64,000 bases of DNA from Flectonema sp. DT1601 (taxonomy: Eukaryota; Euglenozoa; Diplonemea; Diplonemida; Diplonemidae): NCBI GenBank assembly GCA_964019425.1, contig OZ025840.1, positions 396,001 to 460,000 of the forward strand, read 5' to 3'. Shown here piece after piece: positions 1 to 13,085 of this stretch. Position 1 is the first letter of the stretch; every line of letters begins with the position of its first letter. Under the pieces are notes generated by a model. That model ran no database searches. It saw only the letters and a list, made by a program, of their open reading frames with translations, and was not told the DNA's origin. The translations under genes were made by a program, and so were the position numbers.

Positions 1-2221
1 AGCGCCCCAGCAGAGACGCTGTCTAACCGATCTACTTGATAAGACGTGCAGATAAATTCAGGCCGAGAGAAGCCTAGTGACATCTACACACACAAAAAAA
101 AAAGAAGGGAAAAAAAAAAGAACAGGGATGAGGGAGAAAGAATCAAAGAAACGGATTGATAATAAAAAAAAAAAAAAAAAAAAACATAAAATACAAACAA
201 ATCCATAACAAGACTAATTATCAGAACTTCAGCAGGGTGGTTGCTTCTATCGCAACAAAAAAAAAATTTAGACATAATAAAAAATTTACAAAAAAAAAAA
301 AAAAAAAAAAAAAAAGTCACAAGTAAAAAACTTTTTTCCTCTTTTTTTTTTTGTTTTTTTGTTTTTTTTTCCCCTTCCTGGTGCCAAGAAGTGATCGAAA
401 AATATCAATCACCAAACAAATCGACAGACCTGTTGTAATAATGTCTTAACTCTTTGACAGCACCTACAAGATTTTAAAAAAAAATATTAATAATAATAAT
501 CATCAGGGGGTTAACTGTTTGAACATATTGTATTAAAAGCTAACTAATATGAACATTAGTAACTTATGGACAGCGGGGTGAAAGAAAGGAGGAAAAAAGA
601 AGAAAAAAAAGGTATGGGGTGTGGGGAAAGGCAGAAACCTTACCGTCGCTACTCACCCGTTGCGTATTGTCTCGCTGCAGTTTATTGTGTAGCATCTATT
701 GAGAAAAAAAAAGGGAAGAAGAAGAAAGGAAAAAAAAAAAAAACTGAATGACCCGTTAGAGCAGGAACCTTTATTCTGACGACTGACCAAATTACAGGGA
801 CAATCGTAACAGAGGCAAGAGAACCTTCTTTCAGATTGTGACTAAGAAAAGTAACGAAAACATGTACACAAAAGGATTCCTGTTCAAGGCAATGCATTCA
901 TATTTTTTTTTTTTTTTTTTTTCAAATTTATTTTCATGGGGTAGTACAAACAAAGTTAACGACCTGATTCATCGACACGATCGCGAATTATTATTTCACG
1001 ATCTGGAATCGGCATAGAGGGGGAATTTAATACTATACTAAAGACTAAAGGATCTATCTGTGAAGGGGATCAGAAGTAGAAAGAAACAATAGGCGTATTC
1101 GTTCTTAGTTTTTCGTGGAATTATTTTCCACAGAATGGATTGAGACTTTTTTTTCAAGAAGGGTGATGTTATATTGCTATTATTATTGGTACCGGGTTTT
1201 TTTTTTTTTTTTTTTGGAGTTTTCTTTATTTTTCCTACCTCATTTTTGCACGTTAATGAGACCCCCCCTTTTTTTTTTTTTTTTTTTTTTTGGGTTATTT
1301 TGTCATTAACAACGATCACTGAAAACAGGAGGGTAGCATAAGGGGAAGTCTCAGCAGCAGGCGATCGAATCGTTTACAACACGCGACTACAGTCAAACAT
1401 CGATTGCCGTTCCTTTTTTTTTTTTTTTCCCTCATCTGTTACAGATCCGACTAACTTCTTGGTTAGATGGAAGTACTACGAATCACATATTAGCGATGGC
1501 AAACATCTGAAAAATCAGTTGTCGTTTCCCCCCCCCCCGTCATTGGATAAGTAATGCGTAGTAACGATGGTAGTGGCGAAATCATCACTAGTCTTTTTTA
1601 GGCTTTGTTCCTTTTTTTTTTTTTGTTTTTTCTTCGGTTTTTTTTTTTTTTTTTTTGTTTTTTTTCTTGTCGGGACACAACCAACGCTCATTCATAAATT
1701 AGTCTTGCTATATCGCATTTTACAAAAAAAAAAAAAATTATAGAAAACAAAAGAGGGGAAAAAAGAATGAAAAAAAAAAAAAACAGAGCTCAAGGTTTTT
1801 GTTCATGTGCTCCACAGGGCTCGTCTTGGGGCACGTGCCCATCTCGTATATAAAGCTGTCATTCAAAAAAAGCTATTAGATACGGAAAGGGGGAAGAAAA
1901 AAAAAATGAAATAAAATTACACAAGTCAAGTGTCTATTTTTTTTTTTATTTCTATTTCTAAAAGGAAAGAAAGAAATGTTAAGAATAAAAACATTTTTTT
2001 TTTTTTTTTTTTTTTTTTTTGGAAAGGGGAAACAAAAAAAAAAAAAAAAAAAAAAAAATTATAATAATAATATAATATTAAGACGTTACGTTATAATTAA
2101 TACTCCCCTTCTCTCTTAATTTTTATTAGTTCATCAGTGATTTTTTAAACTAAATCAATGGGTTTATTTTTTTTTATTTATTTTTTTTAAAAGATGAAGT
2201 GAAGAACAGTTATGCACAGCA
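1..2221. other. intergenic, homopolymer-rich
   Basis: No gene is supported. The stretch is dominated by poly(A) and poly(T) runs, and every open frame in it is lysine- or phenylalanine-rich low complexity produced by those runs. The only ordered motif I see is a 12-bp palindrome with a CACGTG core followed by a TATA-like sequence near 1.83-1.85 kb (listed separately). Confidence 0.7.
1829..1854 (+). promoter_or_regulatory. CACGTG palindrome plus TATA-like box
   Basis: A perfect 12-bp palindrome GGGCACGTGCCC (1829-1840) with an E-box core is followed after a few bases by TATATAAA. It resembles a plus-strand promoter, but no plus-strand product is recognisable downstream and the nearest gene reads the other way. 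This is a motif-only call. Confidence 0.2.
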
Positions 2222-3376
2222 TTATGTCATTAAAACGTCACAAGATGCGACACGAAGCATTCCAGTTGCAACGTTAGGAGTGAAAGCCTCCGGTGTGATT
2301 CCGTCAGGACCTTCCGATTCGTAACTCGTTCCGTACGTATTTCTGAAGAAATCTTGCGCACGTTCTCCTGTCTTTCTTGTATTTCTATGAGCTTTCCAAT
2401 GTGCTTGAATAACAAAAGCAGCAGCATGACGTTGCCATTGCGGGTATGTTCCTCTAGGACTCATCGGACTTCCAACACTTGATGCTGAGACAGGACTGAC
2501 GCCAGTACTAATAACAAAATCAGATGCCAGTGCTCCAGCTTTTGTTACAAGCGCACGCGATAGAACTGCCATTGGGTCAATAAGAGGGATCTCCTTCATA
2601 CTTGCTTCAGGTAGTGCGAGAGGAATCTCAGTACACCCCAAGATAATAGCATCCGCTCCTTGTTGAGCAATCTCATCAGCGAACATTAAGAAGGCTGAAC
2701 GGGCTTCTGGAGTAGTCGGCTGAACTGCTTTGACTCCCCAATGTCTATTATAAATAGCATCGTGAACCATATCTTGTAAATGATGATCAACCTGTACAAC
2801 TGTGAATCCTTGTGGTTCTAACAGATCGTGGTAAACCCTACTGTTACGAGTTCCAGTGGTAGACAGAAGACCGATTTTCTTTGCTTCTGGTACCATGACC
2901 TTAATCGCTGATACTGTCTCTTCCAACATGTGGACCATCTTTACTGTCGCGTTGGTTCCCTCGTCGGATAGAATTTGAATGAATTCCTCCCAAATCTTTG
3001 GAGCGTGAAATGTATTACAAGGAACTCCAGCAACAGCAGTAATCTTACCAGATGCCTGAGCAGATTCAGCTAAAGCAGCCATTGTTCTTGCCATTCCTAC
3101 GGCAGGGCTTTCGTTTGATTCACCCAAAATATATTTAGTTCTGTCAGCTACACCTGGTCTTGAGATGTGATGAACTTCACAGTGCGACTGATCTGTTCCA
3201 TCAGATACGGTGGCTTCAATAATCTTCCTGTGAAGGATAACTCCAGCTGCTGGTCCCACTCCTCCTCCGATACCAATGCAAACAGTTTTACTGTTTGGCA
3301 TTACAGACGGAACGAAATCCAATTTATCACTACTCTCGAAATCGTATTTACTATTATTATTATTACTACTATTCAT
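2222..3376 (-). CDS. Asp/Glu racemase-family protein with C-terminal IQ-like motif
   Basis: This is a 384-aa intronless protein of the aspartate/glutamate racemase superfamily, PLP-independent enzymes that invert the alpha carbon of an acidic amino acid with two cysteines. The core spans about residues 31-285. Both expected cysteines are visible: Cys120 in GVPCNTFHAP and Cys248 in ILGCTEIP, spaced as in the family. The family core is usually about 230 aa. Here there is an extra Asn/Ser-rich head (1-28) and a roughly 95-aa tail containing AAAFVIQAHWKAHRNT (about 318-333), which looks like a calmodulin-binding IQ motif. The substrate cannot be read from sequence; aspartate is the usual one for this fold with both cysteines. 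The first Met precedes the Asn run and there is no competing upstream start in frame. It stops with TAA. Confidence 0.85.
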   Translation of the reverse strand: MNSSNNNNSKYDFESSDKLDFVPSVMPNSKTVCIGIGGGVGPAAGVILHRKIIEATVSDGTDQSHCEVHHISRPGVADRTKYILGESNESPAVGMARTMAALAESAQASGKITAVAGVPCNTFHAPKIWEEFIQILSDEGTNATVKMVHMLEETVSAIKVMVPEAKKIGLLSTTGTRNSRVYHDLLEPQGFTVVQVDHHLQDMVHDAIYNRHWGVKAVQPTTPEARSAFLMFADEIAQQGADAIILGCTEIPLALPEASMKEIPLIDPMAVLSRALVTKAGALASDFVISTGVSPVSASSVGSPMSPRGTYPQWQRHAAAFVIQAHWKAHRNTRKTGERAQDFFRNTYGTSYESEGPDGITPEAFTPNVATGMLRVASCDVLMT

Positions 3377-3879
3377 GGTATAGGTTTTATAAGGTTTGGA
3401 TATGATAAGGTATAATCTTGAAATATATCTGTTTTAGGGAGGGAGGGGGGGGTAAAAAAAAGTGACGAAGACAATTATATCAACGTAACAGACGATACTT
3501 TAACAATAAGTTAAGGATACAGTTGAATTAAGGTAATGACTTAACTCAGTCGTTTGGAGTTTTCTCTCATCATCAGATATGGTTTAGAAGTCAGTCAGTC
3601 AATTGACTGAATCACCCACCAGTTGGTGAAACTTTGTTCTGATGGGGGAAAGAAAAAAAAAAAAATATTTCAATCGTTTTGTTTACAAAAATCTTCAAGA
3701 AAGACAGTTTCAAAAAACGAAAGTCTTAAGCTCTGTTGACAGCTCTTCTCCATTTCATATAAAGTATGACAAGTGGTAAGGCTGCTATTTAGATTAATAA
3801 TCATGTTTATCCTCCTGGATCACATTGGTACTTATCTCCATATAATAAAATTCCAACAATAACGTGAACATGGGTTCTC
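3377..3879. other. intergenic
   Basis: About 500 bp between the mannosidase end and the racemase start. It contains a 16-bp perfect palindrome TCAGTCAATTGACTGA (3595-3610) followed by the inverted repeat CACCAGTTGGTG. No gene is seen. Confidence 0.5.
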
Positions 3880-5516
3880 TCATCTAATTCCATCAGGTAA
3901 CTGAAACCCGTCAATTGCTACCCGATCCCAATATTTCATTTTACCACATTGCGTATCCTTCTTAGAGAATCTCCTGGTACTGGCAGAGTAGTAGTCAAAG
4001 AATTCTTTTTTAATTGGTAGAGGGTGGCTTTCAGTATTCATCACCCAATCACCGGTATTAAGAAAATTTGAGTCATCAAACAGCAGGTATAAATACTGTT
4101 TTTGTTGTTTGTTGTTGTTGTTGTTGTTAAAAAGGGTGATATACTGTATAGAATGGGGGGGTATCATACTTTAAGGGTTTCAGCCAAGAAGAAACTTTCC
4201 ATTGAATCTCTAAGCTCACCTGTCACGACGTTTTCAAGTACGCAAAATCCACAACGAGTCTTCATACGTCTATTAATTGCAAACACCATATCAGCGCCCA
4301 TTCTTACATAAACCGGATCCTTACTCTTTTGATAAGCTTGCCAGAGTGACTCCGCCAACTCTGGTCTAAGTGGGTATGCAGTTTGTCCTGGTTGTGCTTT
4401 ATTAAGCATAATGTTAAAACCTTCAGGCAGTGATCCAAAACGTTTCCAGACACTGTGCATAGCTTCAAGAGAATCAGTTCCTTCTTTGTTAAATCCTAAG
4501 TTTAATAGTATCCCTGGATAAAAAGCCTGTAGAGAACTGAATATAGGCCAGACTACTTTACCAGTATCCATGCTGACTCCGACATACCATGGAGGAGAAT
4601 AGATGTGTTCTTTAATTGATTTTTGAAGAACTTTGAATTTTTTTAAAAGTTCGTAGTCGCCAAACAGAGCGTATCCCTTTGCGAGATATTCAAAAAACGA
4701 ATCTGTCGATCCTCCGACTCCTGAGTCTCCGTGAGACCATCGACCAGTAGATATATAAATATGATTCCCCAGTAGTCCTTTATCACTTCGTCTTTCATAG
4801 AGTGCTGTGATTGATCTCAAGGCAGCATCTAAAAATAAATGATCACCCGTCAGAGCTGAAAGTACTCCGAATTCAAGAATGAAAGTCCCGCCACCCGCAA
4901 GCGACGTTATATTTGATTCGTTTTTTGGTATTCCATGTCGAAGGTTAACAGTTCCGTAAGGTATACCTGTTGGGGTATCAAAGGCAACCAGTAGACGAGT
5001 TCCCAAATCGTATGCAATTTTTAACAATTCACCCGCATATGTTGGACAGATTGCTTGCTCTTCTTCTATTAAAAGGTGAGCAGTTAGTAGACCTCCCAGA
5101 ACCCTGATGTTGGTTTCAAAAACAGAGGCGTTTAGATTTAGATCGAAATCCAACTCAGTTGAAAGAAACTCAACTTGCTTGCAGAATTCACTTTCATTGC
5201 CGAGAACTAACAGTGTGTCTAGAGTATCGACTAAGGTTAAGAACATTCCTCCTCCTGATAATGTATTAGTACCTGTACAGCTTACAGGACACAATTCATC
5301 CTTTGGGAAAGCATGCTTCATATAATTATCATATCCGTGATAAAACATTGTACGAACTTCCTTCAGCATTCGTAATTTTAGATCTTCTGCTGTTCCAGTC
5401 GTGTTGATTGCATTTGGACACCCGGAATTCCCAGGACAACCTGCAAGCCATCGATCTGCTTCCGTCTGTCCTACAGTGAATGATACCAACATAAACATCA
5501 TCCATATTAGTAACAT
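3880..5516 (-). CDS. ER degradation-enhancing alpha-mannosidase-like protein (GH47)
   Basis: Two exons, 4170-5516 and 3880-4095, give a 520-aa protein. The 74-bp intron (4096-4169) has donor GTATGA and acceptor ACAG and joins AETLK to YLYLLFDD, restoring a typical GH47/EDEM junction. Residues 1-16 form a signal peptide ending at VGQ. The GH47 barrel fills the rest: DTLDTLLVLGN, the RHGIPKNES region, DSFFEYLAKG, PLRPELAESLW, then FNTE-type MNTESHP (about 468-474), whose Thr binds the catalytic calcium in this family. EDEM proteins trim or recognise mannose on misfolded glycoproteins in the ER lumen and pass them to degradation. The short length and lack of a protease-associated domain fit EDEM2-like or minimal EDEMs. 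A SINE-like insertion lies just upstream of the start. Confidence 0.88.
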
Positions 5517-5579
5517 GTTTGTTTTGTTTTGTTTTTATTTTAATTTCTTGTTGTCATTACGGTTTCATACAACTCTTCT

Positions 5580-5699
5580 CACCTGAAGTAAAGGGGATGA
5601 AAACTTTGACAAATGTAAAAAACAGTAACAACTTTAGGTATTAAAAACAAAATCAAGTACTTGACTGAAAAAATATTTGTTACACCTGAAGTAAAGGGG
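5580..5699 (-). repeat. SINE-like element copy 1 with 17-bp target duplications
   Basis: An 86-bp insert (5597-5682) lies between two perfect 17-bp direct repeats, CACCTGAAGTAAAGGGG (5580-5596 and 5683-5699). The insert matches copies at 49155-49269 and about 52440-52545, sharing the cores CTTTGACAA-TGTAAAA, CAGTAACAAC and ACTTGACTGAAAAAAT. It stops short at ATTTGTTA, where the other copies continue with AGTTGTTAATC, so it is truncated at that end. It sits in the 5' flank of the mannosidase gene. Confidence 0.7.
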
Positions 5700-5920
5700 G
5701 GAAAAAGTATGACAACCATTGTGATATAATGTATTATAGTTATTTTGTGTGTGGTTTTTTTTTTTTTTTTTTTTTTTTTCCCCTTTTTAGGGATAAGTAC
5801 GGCGAGAACATACAGAAATAATTAACAATACAAGAAAACAAAGGAAAAGTTGCATAATAAATAAATAAAAAAAATTAAAAAATTAAAAAAAAGTGAATTT
5901 CAACCAAGTATATAATTTAT
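5700..5920. other. intergenic, poly(T) tract
   Basis: A short spacer between the mannosidase upstream repeat and the 3' end of the 1015-aa gene, with a long poly(T) run near 5757-5779. Nothing else is seen. Confidence 0.4.
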
Positions 5921-7586
5921 TCAATGTTTTTTGTGAGTTTCTTCTTGTTGTTGTTGCTGCTGTTGATCTTTAATGAATCGTAAATTAGTTCGAAGAGTGT
6001 TATTTTTTTCAACCAATCCCTTGAGATGTTTTTGTAAAGACAAAGCAAGTTGTAGGTTACCCGACAAACACGATTGTAAATCACTGTTTAGAGCACTTGA
6101 TAAGTGGTGTCTCTCTTCAAACTGAAGTCTTTCAGTATCCAAGTCTAAACTACACTGACTAGACATGTTACTTACACTTAGAAGTCGATTGCTACGTAGT
6201 TCTGATACTGGACTGTGACATACTTCAATTAGGTCGTATCGCTCACTGTTGCATTGAATCTGAACATCAAAAGTACTACTGTCGTGAGAGTCTCTACGAG
6301 GAGCACAAGGTCCTCCTGTTTTACGGCTTACAATTCCTTCATCAATATGTGATTCAATTGGGTTTGTTTCAGAAGTTGTTAATGGAGGAAATTCGTATTT
6401 GATTTCAGATTGTTTTGTTTTGACTGGTAGTGGAGTCTTGACGTCGGGAGTAACTTTTGGAGATCTAATTATTTGAGTAGCCTCACTCGATGGAAATGTT
6501 TCACTGGAATTTTGAATACCCGCCGCCATCATTGTAATCTTCGATGAATGTGTTTGATTATTATTGTGATGGTTGTCTTCTTCTTCAGTTGATGTCGAAA
6601 GTTCTAAATTTTGAGAGTTTCGTTTTGTTGTGTCTTCCTCTAACTCAGATAGTTTGACTACAGACTTCTTCACATCTGTTGGAGTACTACTTGTGACTGT
6701 GTCCTGTTGTCGTGAGATAGTTCTTTGAATGATATCAGCAACAGGTTGTGATGAATCTTGACTTCTTGAAGAAGTATTTTTCGAAGTCACGTCAACTGAT
6801 GCTTCTCGAGAGCAACTGGAATGCAGAACACCATCAGCACGTGACGAAGAACTGACAGGAGAGTTTCCCCTTTGATCATGGATCATGAGAGCCTCAGATG
6901 CTGAACGATCTATTACTTCACGAGCGCAGTGGGAATGTCTTGAAGTGATAAACTGTTCTGACATATCTTCTTCAACAGTAACATCATCACAATCAGTTAT
7001 ATCTGATACTTGAACACTACCTCCAACCTCATTAGGAATTGGTATTATCTGGTCACTGGAACTGGTTGCGGTGGTTCTTTGATTTCGTTTTTCATTTTTG
7101 CTTTCAATGTTCCAATCAGATAGTTCATCACTACTTGGTGTCTTCTTTACGTTAACTACTTTTTGTTTATGACTTCCGTGATCAACATTTGTTACTTTAG
7201 TATCGATAGTGTTGATTGGCTTACTTTGTGAACCTCCTCCAACAACTTCTTTCTCAGGCTGCTGATCAACGTGAATGATATTTCCAGTCAGTGCAGTCTG
7301 AGAGTGTGCGCTGATTTTATATTTTTGATGATTTCTTTGACCATCTCTTTGAACAAACAGTTTATCAGAATAAGGAACAGGGATATACTGACGAGCAATA
7401 ACTGATGTCTCAGTAGTATTTGTTAAGACTGTGGAATCAGCAGGGTCACTAACAAAGCTCCATTCTGTCTGTGCGACTTGATGTTCATTCTCAAGGAAAG
7501 AATCATATTCATAACCTCCAGGTAGGGTTTCATTTAATAGTTTTTGGTTTTCACTTTCACTGATCTGTTGTCTTTGAATGGTGTGC

Positions 7587-7620
<34 letters not shown>

Positions 7621-8968
7621 GGGCATTCATTATCGGGGAATACGGTGACACTATTTCACGATTCCCAATGGAATTCTGTCGTTCTCTACGTTCCCGAGAT
7701 ATAGGAGAGTATGGAGTACTCACCTGAGGTGCGGCAGAGTATGGAGTACTCACCTGAGGTGCGGCAGAGTACGGAGTCATAGAGCTGCTTTGATTCTGTG
7801 AGAGGTTGGATTCGTGTTGTCTTCCCTGTTGAAGTACTACACTGAAAGAGGTCTCACGTGTTGGTTGATTCCAATCATCAGCTGGGAGATCATTTATCGG
7901 ATCCGTTGTGTTCATCATGTCACCAGATTGGGGAAGTTGTGCATCAGTGTGATTGCCATCCAGCCAGGAATATTCACAACTCTCACCAGCAGTTCTGACA
8001 GGAGGTGAAGCAGATGATCTGTTCTGCGATTCCGTGTTAGAAGTCAGAGGTGTTCTTATTCTATGAGGCGGGGATTTAGTCTTTGCATTTACTGAATCAA
8101 ACCACCCACTCGCATGGGTTGGCTGTTGGAATGTTGTGAGGGTTTCACCATCACCATCACCAACACCAACACTTGTATGACGATCTCTGGTATCACTGGT
8201 ACTTCTTTCGAAGACTGCCGGAGTGTTCTGAGTAATGTTAAAAACAGCGTCGTCTACAACAGCTCCAAGTGATGAAATAATATTAGAAACTGATTGGTTG
8301 AAAGGAACATCAACCGCTGGCTGTCTCTCACTACCAACAACCTCTCTTGGCGTTGTCATACAGCGATGTTGCCAGCAGTGGTATGCCTGAGGTGTTGACG
8401 TGTGATGGATTTGCGCCTGGAGGTTAGCCACTTCGTGAGATACTTTCTTGAGCTCTGTTGCTATGGAAACGGTTGTTTGAATAACTTCAGGACAGGCGCT
8501 AGGGCCAGTGTTGAATCTCAGCCAGTCGTTGTTACTTAGAAGTAACTGAAGCTCAGGTGGGGAATCTGACATCAGTTCCTCTGCCAGATCGTACGCTGCT
8601 TTCGGAGGATTAGAAGACGTCGACTGTGTTTGTCGTAATTCTGATCTTTTCAACAATTCAGACAACAGCATTCCAAGACAGCGAGTGTCTTCACCAGGAG
8701 AAGTATCAGTTTTTGGTGGTCGGATCATCTTTATCTTACAGTCTGTTCCTTTTACAAAACAGTTTATACCAACACCACCATGACCTATTCCACTACCGTG
8801 TAATATCTCCATTGTCATTATTACTGTTTGAACCACTCCTCTTATTCCATTGTTACCAAGACATAGATCTCCCAATTTCACGGGTTCGTATGCAACAGCT
8901 GCATCAGCGACGAGGTGGAGAGAGACACATTCCGATATTACTTTTTGGACGCGAGTGGAAAAGTCCAT
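5921..8968 (-). CDS. large disordered protein with degenerate kinase-like N-terminus
   Basis: A 1015-aa intronless ORF that I do not recognise as a named family. Residues about 45-108 read like the C-lobe of a protein kinase whose catalytic residues are gone. LHGSGIGHGGVGINCF (56-71) sits where a kinase has H-R-D...N, with HGG at 63-65. KIKMIRPP follows where DFG is expected, then GEDTRCLGMLLSELL resembles the DxWSLGxxLxELL helix. There is no N-lobe or glycine loop, so catalysis is unlikely. The remainder is Ser/Thr/Gln-rich and disordered, with a tandem YSAAPQVST repeat (7710-7770) and a 12-residue polyglutamine run (about residues 448-459). The last about 60 residues form a coiled coil ending in another short Gln run. 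It may be a scaffold; the function is unknown. Confidence 0.8.
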
Positions 8969-11900
8969 CGTTGGTTACCACAGGTCACGTGCAACATTTA
9001 TTATGTTTACAATGCATCTGATGAGGGGGGACGGTTTAATAATGTAGAAATAGTAATAAATTTAATAATAATAACATTAAACTGAATAAATGCATCTGAC
9101 CACGCACTACAAGTTGAGCATCTCATGCCTGCAGGTCGTTACAGCTTTAAAACATTAAGGGGATAAAGAAATGATTAATTTAGCCTTTTGAAGTAACTAT
9201 GAAAGTTCGCTGATGGAGAAATCATAATAATCGACGTGAGATGCTACGAATCCGATTTGGATTTTGAGAAAACCTGTGAAGAGATTTAAAGAAATTGTGT
9301 TATTTTTCAAACATATTGCGTAATAGACAAAACTCTGCCATACCACTCACCACTCTTTGAGATTCATTCGTATTCTTTGACCACTCTCTGTTGGTGGTCA
9401 CTATGGTTTCGGTTTTCCTCCTTTGTCTCTCTTTTTTTTTTTTTTTTTTTTTTTTTGAATTTTTTTTTAAAGCAAGTTTGACGAAGCTCCTCACATGGAC
9501 AAGCGGGTTTGTTTTTTTTTTTTTTTTTTTTTTTTTTTGTTGTTGTTGTTTTTTTTATATCACGTGGCTCCTCTGCGGCCTATCTCTATCTCATTATTTA
9601 TTTTAATCTTTTTCACTTATTCGTTCCACGCCACTGAAGTTCATTTCTTATTATTTTTTTTTTTTTTCTCTTTGTTTTATTTTTTTTTTCTCGGGGAGGT
9701 TCTTAGGATTTTTTTTTTTTTTTTTTTCGTGTTCTCATATTGAAAGAAAGAAAAAAAAAAGGAGGGTTGAGAGGAACATGAGAAAATAAGGGGGACGATT
9801 AACCAGTTTAGGCAGTAAGCTTATTCAAGCATAGTACGAGGGTGAAACACCTGTATTAACTCTTTCACTTTTTAATTATTTGTTTTTTTTTTTTTTTTTG
9901 TGTTTATTGCTTAGTGTATTTTTTTAAAAAAAAAAAAAACAAGTTCCTATTTACTGATTATTCTTTTATTCCAATTTTTTTTTATTTTTTTTGTTTTGTT
10001 TTGTTTCTTTGCTTTTTCTTTTTTTTTTCACCGGCAGTTTTTTTTGTTTTTTTTTTTTTTTGTTTCTTAAAAAAAGATTATTTTTATTTACTTGTTTTTT
10101 CGTCGTTCTTCATTTTTTCTCTCTTATTCTCCCAAAAGAAAAAATATGAATGGGGGGAAAATTAGGCGGCGGGGCAAAAGGGGAAAAAGAGAACAAAACA
10201 TTTTTTAATGTTTCCCATAAGTAACCACTACAAATAAAAGCAAAACGGCAAAAAGAAAAAAAAAAAAAAAAAAAAAAGGGGGAAAGGGATTCAAAAAAAA
10301 CAAGAATGTCTACAGCATATCTTGAAATTTTCCGTTCCGCCTCCCACTTCTGTTCGGTCTATAACCGCCCTCGTGTAGGTACCAAAACTCTCACGGGTAG
10401 GAACCGAAAGTGGCTAGTGGTCACCAGGACCTGGGGAGAGTGTTGGTTTAGCAATAACGACAACCTTGGGAGGGAAATAAATTTTTTTTTAAAAAAAATA
10501 ATAGGGAATGGGAATAAAAAAACAAGAAAAGAAAGAAAAAAAAAACAAGAAACCATAAGCTTTCCTCCGTTCATCACCAGGGGATATTATTATTTTTTTT
10601 CCCTTTCCCTTTTTTTTTTTTTTTTTTTTTTTTTTTCTTGTTCATACCTGCCAGACTACCCTTTTGTTTTTTTGTTACGGACACGGGCATCTTGAGGAAA
10701 ACAAAAATTATAAAAAAAAGAAAAGCACAATCGTCTGTTTAAGCAAGATTCAAAGAAATATAAAAAAAATATTTTAAAGAGAAAAAAAAAATAGTTTTTT
10801 AAGGGAAAAAAAAAGTAAAGAAGAAAGAATGGGGAAACAAAACCCATAAATCATACCTTTGGCTAAACAAAAGTAACTCGTGGCAAACTTTCGAGCATAC
10901 AAGTCGCCAACAACACTACTAAAAACTTGGCAAAAGATAAGACTTAAAAAAGGCGAACCAACCCATGAGCAGATTGAACACCTTGAAGCGAACTGCAGCA
11001 CAGTTTTTGGGGCTCAGCCCATCGTTGCAGTTATTTTTCGTTTTTTTTTTCGTTTTTTTTTCCCCCTACGCACCTCCCTCATTCAGCCAACATCGATCTC
11101 ATGGACATCCTTGTCAGAAGTTCATCCTCCCACAACCCAGGCAGGATTTCACCTCTGGCGTGGGAGTCCCTTTGGGATAAGGTCCTCGCTGGTACGAGTG
11201 TCAGATTTGGAGCCTTACATCAAACTTTTGTCAACGAAATTTACGAGAAATAATGTCGCCCGGATTACCACAATTTTTTTTTTTTTTTTTTTTGTTGGTG
11301 CAAAAAAAATATAAACAGTTGAACCTTTAAGCTGAAGTGTGTGGGGAAGACCACGTTTTTATTGTTCTAGAACTATCATCGTTGTTTTTTTATTTATTCA
11401 TTTTTTTTAAAAAAAATAGGAAACCTGTATCCTGTTGCCAACACAGACTACTAAGGTCTGAGCCTTTTCTTTTTTTTTTTTTTTTTTTTTTTTTGTTTCA
11501 GAAAATTAAGGAGCTTAACTGCATCTATATAAAAACATTTATTTTAAAAAAAAAAATAATAATAACAAATAAATAAATAAATAAAACTGCGGAAACACTA
11601 CCTTCCGATTTCAGACAACGGCGGATAAAGAAGTAAAATGAGGAACAGAATAAACGGAATTCACGGCACACTTGTATGCTTGGACCTGCAAGTTTCCAAC
11701 GTAAATTGCCTAGGTTTGCCTGCTGTAACCATCCACTGTCAAAGGAGAGGTACATACAAAGCGTGCATGTCTCCTTTTCATTTTATTTTATTTTATTCTT
11801 TATTTATTTTATTTTTTTTTTTAATTTCCACAGTGCACCCAGAAGAAGAAGAAGAAGAAGAAGAAGAAAAATTGAAAAAGGAGAGAAGAAAAAAAAAAAA

Positions 11901-12796
11901 AAAAAAAAAAAAAAGAAGCAACTGGGTGAAGCAACCGCAAAGCAGCATATCCGAATAACAATAGAGTAATTGCACTGAGACCAAATGCGAAGTTTTTTTT
12001 GTATTGCGACAAGTAATTAAAACAGCAAAAGGACTACACAAACGTGCACCAAAAAAAAAAAACAAATGGGTTTTTCTCATAGTCTACGTTTATTTTATTT
12101 ATTTACGAAGCCTAGGAAGCCAAAAAATCAGGAAAGGCTCAACAGGGTAACAGTTTGCTACCAGCCAACCGTTAACGAGCAATAGATAAATGGGGGGGAA
12201 AGAAGAAAGAAAAGAAAAAAAAGAAAAAAAGGAAAAAAAATTTATTGAGGAACAAAAAAATAATTAATCTTTCTTCAACTCTAAACCCTACATAATACGT
12301 AATACAACACTTCACTTGTTTCGATGTTTTTTTTGTATGTGCACGAAATCCGTGAACCGACTTAAACTAATAAAGTCAAAGGTCACGTGTGCGGCCAACA
12401 TTCTTTTTAGCTCTTACAAAAAAGGGATTGACGTACAAATAACAACAACTAACAATCCGTGGAAGCATTACTATATTGCTCGTGCACGAAACTGTAATCT
12501 GGTTAAAGTTTATATTAACCTCGATTGTTTTGGATAAAAACACTCCACGCCGCAATGCCCGAAGGAAGGGAGGGGGGAAAAAAAGGGAGGGAAGAGGAAT
12601 TCTTTTTTTTTTTTTTTTTTTTTTTCTTAAAAAAAATCGTTTTTTTTCCTTTTCAGATTCCAAAGTATCTGAAAAAGGAATAAACAGAACGGGGGAAAAG
12701 AAGTGGTCACAAGGACAATGTCCACCAGGTCGTTTTTTTTTTTTTTTTTTTTTTTAGATGCTGTTTTGTTTAATCAAGCAGAAGAGGGATTTAACC

Positions 12797-12827
<31 letters not shown>

Positions 12828-13049
12828 ACGCAGAAGCATAATGAGCACCATTGCCACTACAGGCAGCATGCTGTATTGAGGTATGGCGCTAGAAACGTAT
12901 CTGTTCTCATTTTCTCTATTTTTTTTTTTTTTTGTAAAAATTCAGAGAAAAAAAAAAATAAAATAAAAAAAAAATGACAAAATCACACGTGCTAAAAACC
13001 TTAAAAAACTACTGGACAGAAATAATAAGTAAAGAAATAGAATGCACGG

Positions 13050-13085
<36 letters not shown>

